Of a stretch of DNA of 64,000 nucleotides, positions 23,662-35,300 are shown one piece after another. The position numbers and the translations under genes are program-made. Origin of the DNA: Glebionis coronaria (lineage: Eukaryota; Streptophyta; Magnoliopsida; Asterales; Asteraceae); contig CM046878.1 of NCBI GenBank assembly GCA_025667525.1, forward strand, positions 95,929,237 through 95,993,236, given 5' to 3'. The notes beneath the pieces are model-generated. The model had not been told where the DNA came from and did no database searches. It worked only from the letters and a program-made list of their open reading frames with translations. Position 1 is the stretch's first letter. Each line of letters begins with the position of its first letter.

Positions 23662-24723
23662 TTAGTTGTAGTTAGTAGATAAGAGGAACCTTTTAGGTCT
23701 GAGGCGGGCAATTTCCTTAATCTCCTCGTTCTCCAGGTGTTCTTGTTCTGCCCATTCAATCATTTGGTCATTTGTGAAATCATTTTGTGTTACTTCCTTA
23801 TTTTCATCTTCATTTTCACCTTCGTAACTTGTTATTACATCGGCCATCATTTCTGCAAGGGCAGCATTTGAACATATGTAGTTTGGTATAATAAAATCCA
23901 CACCTACATGGTCGATGTATATCTCCAACATGCCGTGCGCTGCTGAGATGTCGAACATGACATGCATGTCATAGTTGTTTCTTAGTTTGATTGTGTGAGA
24001 TTTCTCGTAATAATTTATTTTGTAATAAAGAGCATGAATTTTGTAAGAAAGAATGTTGAAAAGATATTGTTTAATTTCTTTAAGTTTCATTCTTGGTATG
24101 TTGATCATCATCGTACCACCGTTGACATATGTTGGGTTATTAGTTGCATCTATTACCAATTGGCCACTATTGTGAACTAGAAAATTGTAGTTGAGTTGGG
24201 TATATGGTGTAGCTGGTTTTGTGTTTGTAACTATTTGGAACGATCTATTTTGATCTAACCTTTTATTCTTCTGTTTCTGCATTTGATGTAGATACCGGAG
24301 TGATTCTTGTAGTTTTAGGTTTGTTTCTTCAGAAATGATACCTGTTAACGATTCCTCCAATGAACCGTCATTTGGAATCAACGCCGTGGTTAAATCTACC
24401 GGTTGATGAGAAACGTAAATTTGGAGTGTTCCAACAACTTTAGCAATGTCGTACATAACATCGATATCGTAATCGCTCTTGATTTTTTTCAGACCTTGTA
24501 AGTTGTTGATTTGTGGTAGTGTGTAGTATATGTTGTCAATTGTTATATGGGTGTAATATAGAACAGTTAGCTTTGATTTTATGTAACTAACCATATCTGC
24601 ATACAACATTGGTGGAACACTAACATCTACTACTGAACCGTGTTCATATCTTAGGGGGTTAAGTTTGAACTGGCCATTGTGGTTGACTTGAAATTTGAAT
24701 GTATTTTGATTTGAGGTAGACAT
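23662..24723 (-). CDS. Protein with two PB1-like domains (MULE cargo)
   Basis: 353-codon intact ORF. Two copies of one domain, about residues 5-108 and 178-285. Each has an opening F(K/L)V-N/H-NGQ segment, a run of hydrophobic strands, a tyrosine-rich IYY / LYY segment, a DYD(I/M)xVM(F/Y)D motif and a closing LQIYV or LEIYI strand. The pattern resembles the PB1-like domain found at the N-terminus of plant MURA-type transposases. The C-terminal ~60 residues are acidic then basic. A minus-strand TATATATATGTAC near 24783-24793 can serve as TATA box. It may bind the transposase or other PB1-like partners; that is inference. Alternative: simply a duplicated, detached transposase N-terminus. Confidence 0.7.
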   Translation of the reverse strand: MSTSNQNTFKFQVNHNGQFKLNPLRYEHGSVVDVSVPPMLYADMVSYIKSKLTVLYYTHITIDNIYYTLPQINNLQGLKKIKSDYDIDVMYDIAKVVGTLQIYVSHQPVDLTTALIPNDGSLEESLTGIISEETNLKLQESLRYLHQMQKQKNKRLDQNRSFQIVTNTKPATPYTQLNYNFLVHNSGQLVIDATNNPTYVNGGTMMINIPRMKLKEIKQYLFNILSYKIHALYYKINYYEKSHTIKLRNNYDMHVMFDISAAHGMLEIYIDHVGVDFIIPNYICSNAALAEMMADVITSYEGENEDENKEVTQNDFTNDQMIEWAEQEHLENEEIKEIARLRPKRFLLSTNYN

Positions 24724-24947
24724 GTTTTTTTTTTAGAAGATTGAAATAAAGATGAGTATGGATTGTAGTCTAAATGTAAGTACATATATATAACAAGAAG
24801 ATGAAATGGAAACGCTAGTTTATTTATTTCAGTTGCAGGATTGATAAGACTAGTCATTTTGAAAGCTACAAGTTGGGCATTCATTACAAAGTAGTGGGTT
24901 ACAAATTCATTCTATATAATAATGAAGATGTCCCCACTTTTTACAAA

Positions 24948-25358
24948 TTACTCAAATAGTTTTCTTGAACATGAAGGCTTATCTTGTTTTCTCTGTTTGT
25001 TACCCTTGTCGATGTTTTGTTCGGCCACAACCAAAGGTGATAATTTGACACGAGACACATATACATGTAGTTTAGTTCGAGGAACATGCGTATATGTTTG
25101 GATAAATTCACGGTCTTGTAAAGCATCGTCCAATGAGTGCAGGCCTGAATCTAGAGAACAATTAGGTTTTTTTATGTATAGAAATGTTGAGGAGGTAGGA
25201 TCGTATCCTATATTGTTGGTCAAAATAAATTTTATTTTATTTGTTGAAAAAGTCTGAAGGTCGACTTGGTCAATTGTTGCAATGAGACCACCAACAAATT
25301 TTCTTCCAGGGGGTGAAGAGAACCTTCCATAATGGTGCAAGCGGATAGTGTATTTCAT
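24948..25358 (-). CDS. Protein with one PB1-like domain (MULE cargo)
   Basis: 136-codon intact ORF. Residues 1-105 fit the PB1-like domain: IRLHHYGRF start, GRKFVGG (typical of plant MULE N-termini), central hydrophobic strands and a closing LHVYVSR strand. A basic Lys/Arg tail follows (GNKQRKQDKPSCSRK). A TATA-like TCTATATAATAC (minus strand) lies near 25412-25424, about 60 bp upstream. It sits between the transposase and the double-domain protein, all on one strand. As for its neighbour, a role as a transposase-interacting accessory is plausible but unproven. Confidence 0.7.
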   Translation of the reverse strand: MKYTIRLHHYGRFSSPPGRKFVGGLIATIDQVDLQTFSTNKIKFILTNNIGYDPTSSTFLYIKKPNCSLDSGLHSLDDALQDREFIQTYTHVPRTKLHVYVSRVKLSPLVVAEQNIDKGNKQRKQDKPSCSRKLFE

Positions 25359-27383
25359 GTTTGGAATATGAAAATGGGTTACTAGAGATTGTGATATCTG
25401 TTTGTTTGAAGGTGTATTATATAGATGTGCGCATTTAGTCCTTTTATGTCAGAATGTAATGTCTTGTCACCTTTTTAATCTATAATAAATGATATGGCAG
25501 GGTATAATTCATTGTGGTTGTTTGATTATATGAAATAAATTTATTCGTTAAAGGAACTATATTACAAGATACACCAAACAAGGCCAAATACAATTTGAGA
25601 ATTCGGAAAACAAATTAGTGTCTTAAAAACCAAAGTTGTTGAACCAACTAGAGTTGTTAGGGTTTATATCATCTAGGTGTTGCGAGGTGTATTGTTGTGA
25701 ATTGTATTGTTCGTTCGCAAAAGATGTGTTCTGATAGTCATTTCTCTCTGTATGATCATACTGTTGTGAGGGATATATGTTGTGATTAAAGCTTTGTCCC
25801 CCATAAACGTTAACAGTATGTGGTACTTCAGGGTTATGCGATTGGAAATGATCTGTTGGGTATGAGTTATGAAAGCTAGGTTGAAATGGTTGTGGTACTT
25901 CAGGGTTATGCGTTTGGAAATGATCTGTTGGGTATGAGTTATTATAGTAAGGTTGAAATGGATGTGAAGCGTTTTGTCCGAAATTGTTAAAAGTGTTCTC
26001 GTTAAATTCGTCGACGGGACTAGCATTATTTCTGTTTGTTGTTGGAACTTGTTGTCGGCGAGTCTTTACTGGTGGTTGTGGGATGTATGATTTGTTGCAC
26101 TGATCACGCCTGTGTCCCCCTTCATTGCATCTGGTGCAATGTATACCCTTTGGTAACTCACCTTGTGACAATATTCTGTTGGTGTTTTTAGGACGGCCAG
26201 GTTGTGGGCTATACATTTGAGGAGGTATAATGGGGAGTATATCTGAAGGAAACTCCCATTCATGCACATCTCCAACAAAGTGAATGGATTCTGAGTACGT
26301 GGCTTGGTATTTTTCCTTTCTAAACCAATCTGCTACAAATTGTACGCAATCTGTTGTATGCAAAAATCTAGTTACAGCTATCACGTGCCCACAAGGTATT
26401 CCTGAAATCTGCCATTTACGACATTCACATGTATGGTTTCCAAAGTCGACCAATCGGGTATAATGACCATCCATAACCTGGTACTGATATTGATTGACGC
26501 CGTGAACGATCCATGTTGCACTTTTAATCTTCCTTTTCTCCACCTTATCCGCCGCCCAATTTGTGATTTCGTACTTCATATTTGCTGGTAGAAAAAAGGC
26601 AGATTATTGATTATATATAATTTTTTAGAGTTTTACATTTATAATTATGAACATTACTACCTGCAGCTTCACGCCGATCGTAGTACCAATTTTGCACCAT
26701 TTGCCGGTACGACTCTGTCAGCATTGTTATAGGTAGCCTTCTTGTCTTTCTTGTACAATTATTAACAGACTCGACACTGTTAGAAGTACAATAATTGTAG
26801 CGGGAGCGGGGAGAATACGCTCTTGACCATCTCTGAGGACCTGCTTCAATTAACTTATGGTACGCATCCGGCTGAACTGCTTGAAGTATGTTCATGTTGG
26901 TTGTAAAGTCCTCTACCGTGTACGCCTTGCAAATCTTCCAGTAAATTTTTTTTGTCCTCTTCTTTTTCAACGATAGGTTCATCATTAGATGTCGACAACA
27001 TATACCATGAAACGCTAATGGAAACACGTTTCGTACTGCCAAAGCTATAGCTACATGTCTGTCAGATATGAAAATCATATTTGGGTTTTCACCAATACAT
27101 TCTTTAAGTACCGACATCCACCACGACTAGTTTGTGCCAGTTTCACCTCGACATATACCAAAAGCGATCGGCACAATTTGGTTGTTTCCATCCATCCCCA
27201 CAGCTAACAAATTTGCACCCTTATACAAACCCTTCAAATGTGCAGCGTCGATTATAAGCAAAGGGCGTAGTTGGTTAAGAAACGTTCGGATCTGTAGGTA
27301 AAAAAATAAAAAAAATTTAACATATAAAAAATTGCATCACTAGTATAATTATGAATGAATAATATATAAAATAAAACACTGAC

Positions 27384-27954
27384 CTGAGCACCTAGGGAAA
27401 TGAACAGCATCTCAAAAACTCCTTCTTCGTTTGTCTTGATACGTGTGACAGTTCCATGATTTTTTTTTTGTTAAATTGTAACAATAATATGGTAACATTT
27501 CAAAGGAATCATAAGGCGATCCCCTAATCATGTGTAACCCATAATCCTTACCTCTCCACGCTTGTTGATACGATATACTTATTTTATATTTTGACATGAT
27601 GGCCTTTTGTATATCTTTACTTTTAAAATCACGCTTATCGTCTTTTAACTCTTCTCTAAATATGTGACCAATAACTTTTTTGTTTGCGTTTCTGTGGTTT
27701 GGAAAAGTTTGTGTTTTTGGACATGTGTGAATACCAGTCATGCTTGTAATCTCAAAAGCATCTGTTTTTGGCCAACGTCTTGCCCGACTAATCCAGTCGC
27801 ATTCTTTAAAATTATAGCAATGATAAACACGAGTATTGATGTTTGATTTTTTAGATCTAAATTGATAACCGGATTCTATAACTTTCAACCTAACCGCCAA
27901 ATCTAGGGCTTCCAAACTTAAAAACACCTTTCCAACGTAAACCTGTGTATCTTT
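27384..27954 (-). pseudogene. Transposase exon 1, segment left of the copia insertion
   Basis: This is the part of exon 1 downstream of the insertion. It resumes in the same reading frame as the segment ending at 50556, sharing the duplicated TCTTT. It covers the GKVFLSLEALDLAVRL segment typical of MULE transposases just before the DNA-binding domain. Apparent coding that continues rightwards into 27955-28038 belongs to the LTR. Confidence 0.85.
27950..27954. other. Left target-site duplication of the copia element
   Basis: TCTTT, identical to 50556-50560. Confidence 0.95.
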
Positions 27955-28419
27955 TGTTAGGACCATTGTAATAGTTATATGTAATAGGTAGACTAGGAGG
28001 TATGTAGTTCCTCCTGGTCCTAGTCGTAGTAGGAGCAAGTCCTGCTCCTGGTTCTAGTCGAAGTCAAACTTTATTAGTTACTTAATATTCTGTTAGGATA
28101 TGCATGAGATATGTTAGGAAAGGATATGCATATCAGTTTTACACGTTTTCATTAATGATGTATTAGGGTTTCCTTGTTGTATAAAAGGAACCTTAGGCAG
28201 AAGGGTTATACACACCTTCACAAAACGTAGTTCTAGTCTTTATCAATATTAGAAATCCTTAGAAAGGATCAAGTCTTTATAGTTATTCTGTTTCTCTTGT
28301 TTATATTTATATTCTACATTCATATTGTGTATAGAGTCTCTTTGTGATTTGACTTGTGATTACAGAAGTCATTCACCGGTCCTGACAGGCTGCAAGATCT
28401 ACATCTTATAGACCCAACA
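27955..28419 (+). mobile_element. 5' LTR of the copia element
   Basis: TGTTAGGACC to GACCCAACA. A TATA box GTATAAAAGG lies at 28178-28187. It differs from the 3' LTR at three positions that I can see, all transitions. Confidence 0.97.
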
Positions 28420-28421
28420 AG

Positions 28422-28433
28422 TGGTATCAGAGC
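28422..28433 (+). other. Primer-binding site of the copia element
   Basis: TGGTATCAGAGC, two bases after the LTR. It is complementary to the 3' end of plant initiator Met-tRNA, the usual primer of Ty1/copia elements. Confidence 0.93.
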
Positions 28434-28492
28434 CTGGGAGGGTCTCTATACAAGCAGAATCAAGTTCTCTTATTACTAACAATCTGTTTATC

Positions 28493-28650
28493 ATGTCTGC
28501 CTCAACTTCTACTCAAACAGGAGAAGAAGGCACTCCTAAAATTGTGCAACCTCAGCAGATCCTGGCTACGGTCTCCAACACGAATGGAAAATTCCCTCTT
28601 CTGAAGAAAGGTGAATATGATAACTGGGCAATGAAGATGGAATGGTGGAT
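28493..28650 (+). pseudogene. copia gag, N-terminal part (cut by the gypsy insertion)
   Basis: ATG at 28493 opens a Ser/Thr-rich leader, then FPLLKKGEYDNWAMKMEWW, the start of the UBN2-type copia gag domain. The frame is cut at 28650 and resumes at 39093 in the same phase beyond the gypsy element. Separated from its remainder by 10.4 kb, it can only give a truncated peptide. Confidence 0.88.
28646..28650. other. Left target-site duplication of the gypsy element
   Basis: TGGAT, identical to 39093-39097. Confidence 0.93.
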
Positions 28651-30409
28651 TAATAACTGACTTTTATCTGGTTAATAAAAGGTTTTGCTTGCAAGATCTC
28701 TCTTTGCGTTGCTCGTACCCAATTGATATATATCGTTGTTTCGTTCTCGGTATCTTCTCGAATCGATCACGGTCAAAAGTGGAATAGTTGTAATTGGTGA
28801 CTAAAAGGGGGAGCTTTTGGTCTAAATCTACTAAAATGATAAAGGCAAGTAATAATAAAACTAAACTAGAAGCTTTAAATGAAACAGTAGGAAATACCTC
28901 ATGAAAAATAAAACTGGAATTCTTCTATTCGGAATGTTGGCCTTACTCGGAATATGAGCTCTTATTCGGAAAGTACCCCCTATGCGGAATGTAGCACGTA
29001 TGCGGAATACTTCTACTATGCGGAAAGCCAATCCTAATCGGAAAAATTGTCTTACTCGGAATAATTGGAAAATATCCTATTCGGAATACTCTGGAAATGC
29101 CCTATTTGGAAAGTGTGCTTATACGGAATATTTTGTTCTATGCGGAAAGTTATGATCATGCGGAAAGTTTAAGCTATTCGGAATAATGGGTCAATTCGGA
29201 AAGTAGAGCTATTCGGAAAATAGCCCTATTCGGAACAATGATTGCTATTCGGGAAATACTCTTATGCGGAATAATGAGGGCAATTCGGAATATGAAATAT
29301 TCCGAATAGAGAAATTGAAAGTAACCTATGCGGAATATTTTTAGAAAAAGCTCTATTCGGAAAAACTCGGAAGGAACCCTTACTCGGAATATTTAAATGT
29401 TCCGAATAGACAAGAAATTTAGACCCTTATTCGGAATAAATGAAAAGTTCCGAATAACCAATAAGGAGAAAACCCTACTCGGAATATTGGAAAGTTCCGA
29501 ATAGACACAATCCCCAGATTCCTTATTCGGAATCTGGGCAAGATCAGAAAGTGGGACGAAGAACAGGGAAGTTACAGAACACGAAATCAAGACTAAAAAT
29601 CACTAAGTTTTTTATCCAAACTTTAACCAATTTTACCACTAATCTTTTACTCAAAGAAAGCTTGAATCCAAACAATAAAAATCTCAAAACCCACTTACTT
29701 TTTATAATCAAAACCAACGAATGAAATTCAAGAACTAAGAATCCAAAAGATATGAAGAACAAGATGATGGAAAGATTAAAGGATGATTTGTATTAATGAA
29801 TTAAGATTCAACAAACACGAAAAGGTTAACTTACAAGATTGAAAGATAAATCAAACAAAGATTAAAACCACTCCTTAAGGGAGATGGTTCCTAAAAACTA
29901 GGAAGAAAAAAAACTGAAAAAGAAGAAGAGAGCTCGAATGTGTGAGTGGGAGGAGTATTTATAGGCTTCTCCCTTGGTTGGTGAGTGGGCTTTCTTCCCT
30001 TCTTTTTGTCTTCTCGTCTTTTCAGAAAAGTTGACGTTTTTGATTCTGATTCGGGATTTGTCGTCGATTAAATTCAACTCGTCTTTTAATTTCTTCGTTA
30101 AATAGACTTGAGTTTCTTCGACTTATGAAAATCTTCCGTCTTTAGTCCTTTTCTTCGATAAATCTTCGAATAGGCCTAGTGACTTCAAATCTTTTGCACC
30201 TCTTGGTCAATAGACTTCGTCTTGAGTCTTTTTCCTTGATAAAACCCGTGCAATCCCATGTTTTCTTTAATATTCATCCGGTTAGCTCTGAAAACACAAT
30301 AAACACAAAAACCACGCATAATTCCAAACAAATGATATTAAATACGTGTTTTGGTTCTTGTTTTAGCCAGAATTAAGTGGTAAAAGAATGGGTGTTTACA
30401 CACCTATCA
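28651..30409 (-). mobile_element. 3' LTR of the gypsy element (left copy)
   Basis: 1759 bp. TATA box CCTATAAATAC in element orientation at 29955-29965. About 28916-29540 is packed with CGGAAT/CGGAAA words (element sense TTCCGAATA, TTCCGCATA), dozens of copies. Differs from 37334-39092 by about eight substitutions. Confidence 0.96.
28916..29540. repeat. CGGAAT-word cluster in the gypsy LTR
   Basis: Irregularly spaced TTCGGAAT, TGCGGAAT, CTCGGAAT and TTCCGAATAG words, mostly 15-30 bp apart. The same cluster occurs at 37597-38222 in the other LTR. It lies downstream of the TATA position in transcription sense reversed, that is, in the U3-side part of the LTR upstream of the promoter or in the R/U5 part depending on the start site. 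The word TTCCGAAT is also the core of the minisatellite at 408-1026. Confidence 0.85.
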
Positions 30410-31825
30410 AATCCCCTACACTTAACCATTGCCATGCCCTCATGCAATGCTTAGTGATAAAGCAATTTTACATTTTTCTCATAATTAATTAACCTTGGCC
30501 TTATTCAAATATTACTAAACAAAAATTAAAGCACTAAGAGAAATTTAAGGCAAACAAAAGGATAGAACATAACTATGTGGAAATAACTTGTAAAGAGATC
30601 GAGGACTTACATTAGGGCTTTGGTGCTGCGAAGATTTATCACCCTCAAGTTTCACGTTCCCCAAACTAAGCTTAAAAACGAGATCATTGTTATTATAAGT
30701 TAGCAATTCAAACACTTACACACATGGCTTAATTAAATGCTTAGACTCCCTTATTCCTAGGTGTATCTCTTATATTTTATTTTTGTCTTAGAATGATCAT
30801 GAAGATGCATTTTTGGACTTATTTCGATAGTTCATTTAGGCTGAAAACAAAGTAGGACGATTTGATCAATAGTTAGCTAAAGGACAAAATCTCTTAAAAC
30901 TGCTTCTCGGGATATCAGAAAGTTCATATCTTGGCATAACTTGGTTCACGATTTGAGACCTTTCTCGGGCCGATATTTGGCATGTACTTCATACTTCATA
31001 TCTTCGAGAGACGTTCTTGAGATAATGGTCTTCTCATCATAATAGAGTTTCTTCACTTTGGAGACTTTTAAGGGGTACTCCAACTTTGTTGACCACGACT
31101 TCATGATTATTTCTTCAATCTCTAATTGGGATTTTGAGATACAACGATCCGCCTCCTTTTCGGACTTGGATCTATTTATCCTCATACCTTGTTAGGGTCT
31201 TTTCGGATAGACTTCTCCATGATCTTTATGGGAGTTGATGCTTTTCGTCGTGAGTCTTGATCCTTCATATTGATTTTGGGAATAATGCTTTTCACGTCAC
31301 TTTTGGATCTTCAGCAATAAAATTGAATCCTCATGCCTTGTTAGGGCCTTTTCGGACTCGCCAATCTTCGCGCCCCGCTTCATAAGTTATGCCTTGGCTA
31401 TGAACTCTCGTCATTACCGAGCAACTTTTAAACGATCTTGGGCTAGAAGCTAAGTAACCTTTCAAATCGTACGACCTTACTTATTGCAGATAAATTATTA
31501 GCAAGTGATGGGAGAATAGGCAAATAATTACACCAAGTGAGCTTGTATAAGAATACCGACTTATAATTGACTCTATCATTTCTCGTCCTCCACAATTTAA
31601 AATCTCAAGGAATGAGACTCGTGGATGCTTAGCCTAATAAACCAAATAAGGTCTACATGGTTAAGGATACTAGCTAGAGTAAACTTGGATAAGTAAACTC
31701 GGGTTGAGTCAAAATAAACGCAACGGGCCTAATATGTTCAAGATTTCAAAACTAGCTACACCATTTTATTAATATTTTTGACTTTATTGCGGGGTATATA
31801 CATATGAAAGTAACGAATTTTTTTA

Positions 31826-31856
<31 letters not shown>

Positions 31857-32359
31857 GAAATTACGACAAAATGGCCAAAGTTGATTAAAAATTTGAAAAA
31901 TGTTGAAAAGTATGATTTTCCGGTTAAATGAAGGCATTTTCATGGAAAAGTCCACTTAAAACTTCGATAGAAGTCCCCCTACACTTAAGATAAACATTGT
32001 CCTCAATGTTTAAGCATGTGGGAAGGGTCTCCCCTACACTTATGACATTGTGCACGTTGGTTAACTCAAGTTAAGGGAAAGACGACTAAAGTGATCAATT
32101 TCAAATGTGAGTATGAAGAAAATTGAATCACGATAGTTGAGAGATAGAACCAGATTTCGGATAACATGGGATTACGGTTCTTCAAAGATTCCAAGAGTGC
32201 AATAATCCCTGTAATCACATCACCATCCAAAAACAAGCAACCTATATAGTTCCCCCTACACTTATGATGAAAAACGGGAAAGGGGGATAGATACCCGGGT
32301 TGCCTCCCGAGGAGCGCTTGTTTTTGTTTACCGAGTCGCGAGCCTGACTCGGTCCCGAA
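30410..32359 (-). other. gypsy 3' non-coding region with repeated PPT-like motifs
   Basis: No env-like ORF. The PPT next to the LTR reads, in element sense, TAAGTGTAGGGGATT (30411-30425). Three more near-copies of AAGTGTAGGGGGA occur at 31974-31988, 32030-32045 and 32251-32266. A direct repeat around TTGTTAGGGTCTTTTCGGA / TTGTTAGGGCCTTTTCGGA (about 31190 and 31340) and an A-run at 31838-31857 are also present. Confidence 0.75.
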
Positions 32360-35300
32360 CTAATTTAAGGGAAACGTAGTGAGGGATGGAATCATCTCCT
32401 TAGAGATGTCCTCACCAACGTACAACTTCAAACGCTGGCCATTCACCTTAAAGTTAGGCCCATTTGGCTGAGAAAGCTCAATGGTACCATAGGGAAAGAC
32501 ATTGGCGATGGTGAATGGACCAGACCAGCGGCTCTTCAACTTGCCTGAGAAGATCTTCAACCGAGAGTTAAAGAGTAAGACTTGATCACCAACGTTGAAC
32601 TCTCGGTTCTTGATTTTAGCATCGTGGATAATCTTGGTCTTCTCCTTGTAAATCAATGAGTTCTCGTAAGCTTGATTCCTCAATTCTTGAAGCTCGTTGA
32701 GTTGAATCTTCCGAAAATCACCGGCTTTGTTGATGTCGAAGTTAGCCCACTTCAAGGCCCAGTATGCCTTATGTTCCAGCTCGATGGGGAGGTGGCAGGC
32801 TTTCCTGTACACAAGACGATAAGGTGTACAACCAATCGGCGTCTTATAGGCGGTACGGAAAGCCCACAGAGCATCATCAAGTTTATCAGCCCACGAGGCA
32901 CGATGCTCTCCCACAGTACGTTCCAAAATTCTCTTCAATCCACGGTTGGATATCTCGGCTTGACCGTTGGTTTGAGGATGATAGGCGGTGGAAAGACGGT
33001 GATTAACACCGTACTTAGCCATGACTCTTGCAAATTGATCGTTGCAAAAATGAGTCCCGCGGTCACTGATAATAGCACGAGGAACACCGAAACGAGCAAA
33101 CAGTTGTTTCAAGAAATTACAAACCACCCTCGCGTCGTTAGTGGGTAAAGCTTTTGCTTCAACCCATTTAGAAACGTAGTCGACAGCGACAAGGATGTAT
33201 TTGTTGCCTTTAGAAGACGGGAATGGCCCCATAAAGTCGATGCCCCAGACATCAAAGATTTCACATTCTTGTATGAAATTTTGAGGCATCTCATCTTTAT
33301 GTGTGATCTTGCCTTGTTTTTGGCAAGCATCACAATGTTTAACCATCTCGTGAGCATCACGATAAATGGTGGGCCAATAGAATCCCGAGTCAAACACTTT
33401 TTTGGCGGTGAAGTTGGGACCAAAGTGACCACCGGTGGGTCCTTTGTGGCATGCTTGGAGAATATCAAAAGCTGCCGGTCCGTCAACACACCGACGAATA
33501 ATCAGGTCAGCACATTGTTTGAATAGAAAAGGGTCCTCCCAAAAGTAAGTCTTAACATCGTTCAAGAACTTCTTCTTTTGTTGGGATGTTAACCCTTGGA
33601 TGAGAACACCACCCGCTAAGTAATTTGCAATATCGGCAAACCACGGGGTGCCATCAAGATTGGGATTTATAGACATTAAGGTTTCAAGGGGAAAAGAGTC
33701 ATTGATCTCTTTGTTCGGATGGTCCCCTTGATATGGATCCTCAAGTCTGCTCAGATGATCCGCGGCCAGGTTTTCAGCACCCTTCTTGTCACGAATTTCA
33801 ATGTTGAATTCTTGAAGGAGTAAAACCCAGCGGAGAAGTCTTGGCTTAGAATCATTCTTAGTCATCAAGTACTTCAACGCGGAATGGTCCGTGTATACGA
33901 TGGTGGTGGATAAAACAAGATAGGGGCGAAATTTCTCAAAAGCATAGACAACAGCTAAAAGCTCTTTTTCGGTTGTCGTATAATGCAATTGAGCCCCCGT
34001 CATTGTTTTGCTAGCGTAGTGGATTGGTTGGAAGTGTTTATTCACTCTTTGGCCCAAAACCGCACCAATAGCAAAGTCGCTAGCATCGCACATCAATTCA
34101 AAAGGCAGCTCCCAATTAGGGGTAACCAAGACCGGTGCCTTAGTTAGCTTATCCTTGAGAAGATTGAAGGCTTCGAGACACTCTTTAGAAAAGATAAAAG
34201 GAGTATCTTTTTCCAAGAGGTGGGTCATCGGGCGAGCGATTTTAGAGAAATCTTGAATGAATCGACGATAGAAGCCCGCATGACCCAGAAAGCTTCTCAC
34301 ACCCTTTACGGTTGAAGGTGGAGGTAATTTGGCTATGACATCAACTTTAGCACGGTCGACTTCAAGACCGGCTTTAGAAATTTTGTGTCCTAGCACAATG
34401 CCTTCTTTTACCATAAAATGGCATTTTTCCCAATTTAGAACAAGGCGAGTGTCTTCGCACCGCTTAAGCATACGTTCCAAATTGGCAAGGCAAGCAGAGA
34501 AGGAGTCCCCGAAGACCGAGAAATCATCCATGAAGACTTCCATGGTTTGCTCAACCATGTCATGGAAGATAGCCAACATGCACCTTTGGAAAGTCCCGGG
34601 GGCATTGCATAAGCCAAAAGGCATTCTTTTATAAGCAAATGTGCCGTAGGGACAAGTGAATGTTGTCTTCTCTTGATCTTGGGGATCGATGGGTATTTGA
34701 AAATAACCCGAGAAACCATCCAGAAAGCAGTAATATTCATTACCCGCTAGACGTTCAAGCATTTGGTCCATAAAAGGTAGAGGGAAATGATCCTTTCTCG
34801 TGGCATCATTGAGTTTGCGGTAGTCTATACAAACTCTCCACCCAGTAACGAGACGGGTAGGAATTAACTCGTTGTTTGCATTTGGCACAACGGTGATTCC
34901 GCCTTTCTTAGGCACACAATGGACTGGACTAACCCATGGTGAATCCGAAATAGGGTAAATCATACCCGCATCAAGAAGTTTGATAACCTCTTTTTTGATG
35001 ACTTCATGGATTTTAGGATTCACCCTTCTTTGGCTTTGAATTGTGGGCTTAAAGTCGTCCTCCATGAGAATTTTATGTGTGCAGAAGTGAGGATCAATTC
35101 CGCGGATGTCGGAGATTTTCCAAGCGATAGCGCGTTTATGCTTCTTCAACACTGCAACAAGTCGGGCTTTTTCGTCTTCTTTCAGATCCTTTGCGATGAT
35201 GACCGGTAACTTCTCGTCGTCTTCTAGGAAAACGTACTCAAGATGAGGCGGTAGGTCCTTAAGCTCGAGAGTAGGAGGATCCTCAGTAGATGGTGAAACT

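Larger units (their letters stand above)
25623..27954 (-). pseudogene. MURA-type MULE transposase, 3' part (rest of exon 1, exons 2 and 3)
   Basis: Exon 1 remainder ends at 27384 (CAG|GTCAG). Exon 2 is 27291-26661 and exon 3 is 26584-25623. Exon 1 encodes the zinc-binding DNA-binding region with Cys (YHCYNFKECDW) and HTC. Exon 2 has the DDE residues: Asp in LIIDAAHLKG, Asp in FISDRHVA and Glu in NSVESVN. Exon 3 has the SWIM finger CECRKWQISGIPCGH, then a zinc knuckle CTRCNEGGHRRDQC and an Asn/His-rich repeat tail with two near-identical blocks of about 28 residues. Defects: a run of ten A (plus-strand T, 27460-27469) shifts the frame by +1; TAG at 27127-27129 falls where the family has Trp, between the first and second Asp; and a retroelement splits exon 1 at 27954. 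Confidence 0.88.

Noticed and set aside
28421..28660. 79-codon ORF starting at the primer-binding site
   Set aside because: The gag start is the ATG at 28493; the first 24 codons are leader read-through and the last are gypsy LTR.
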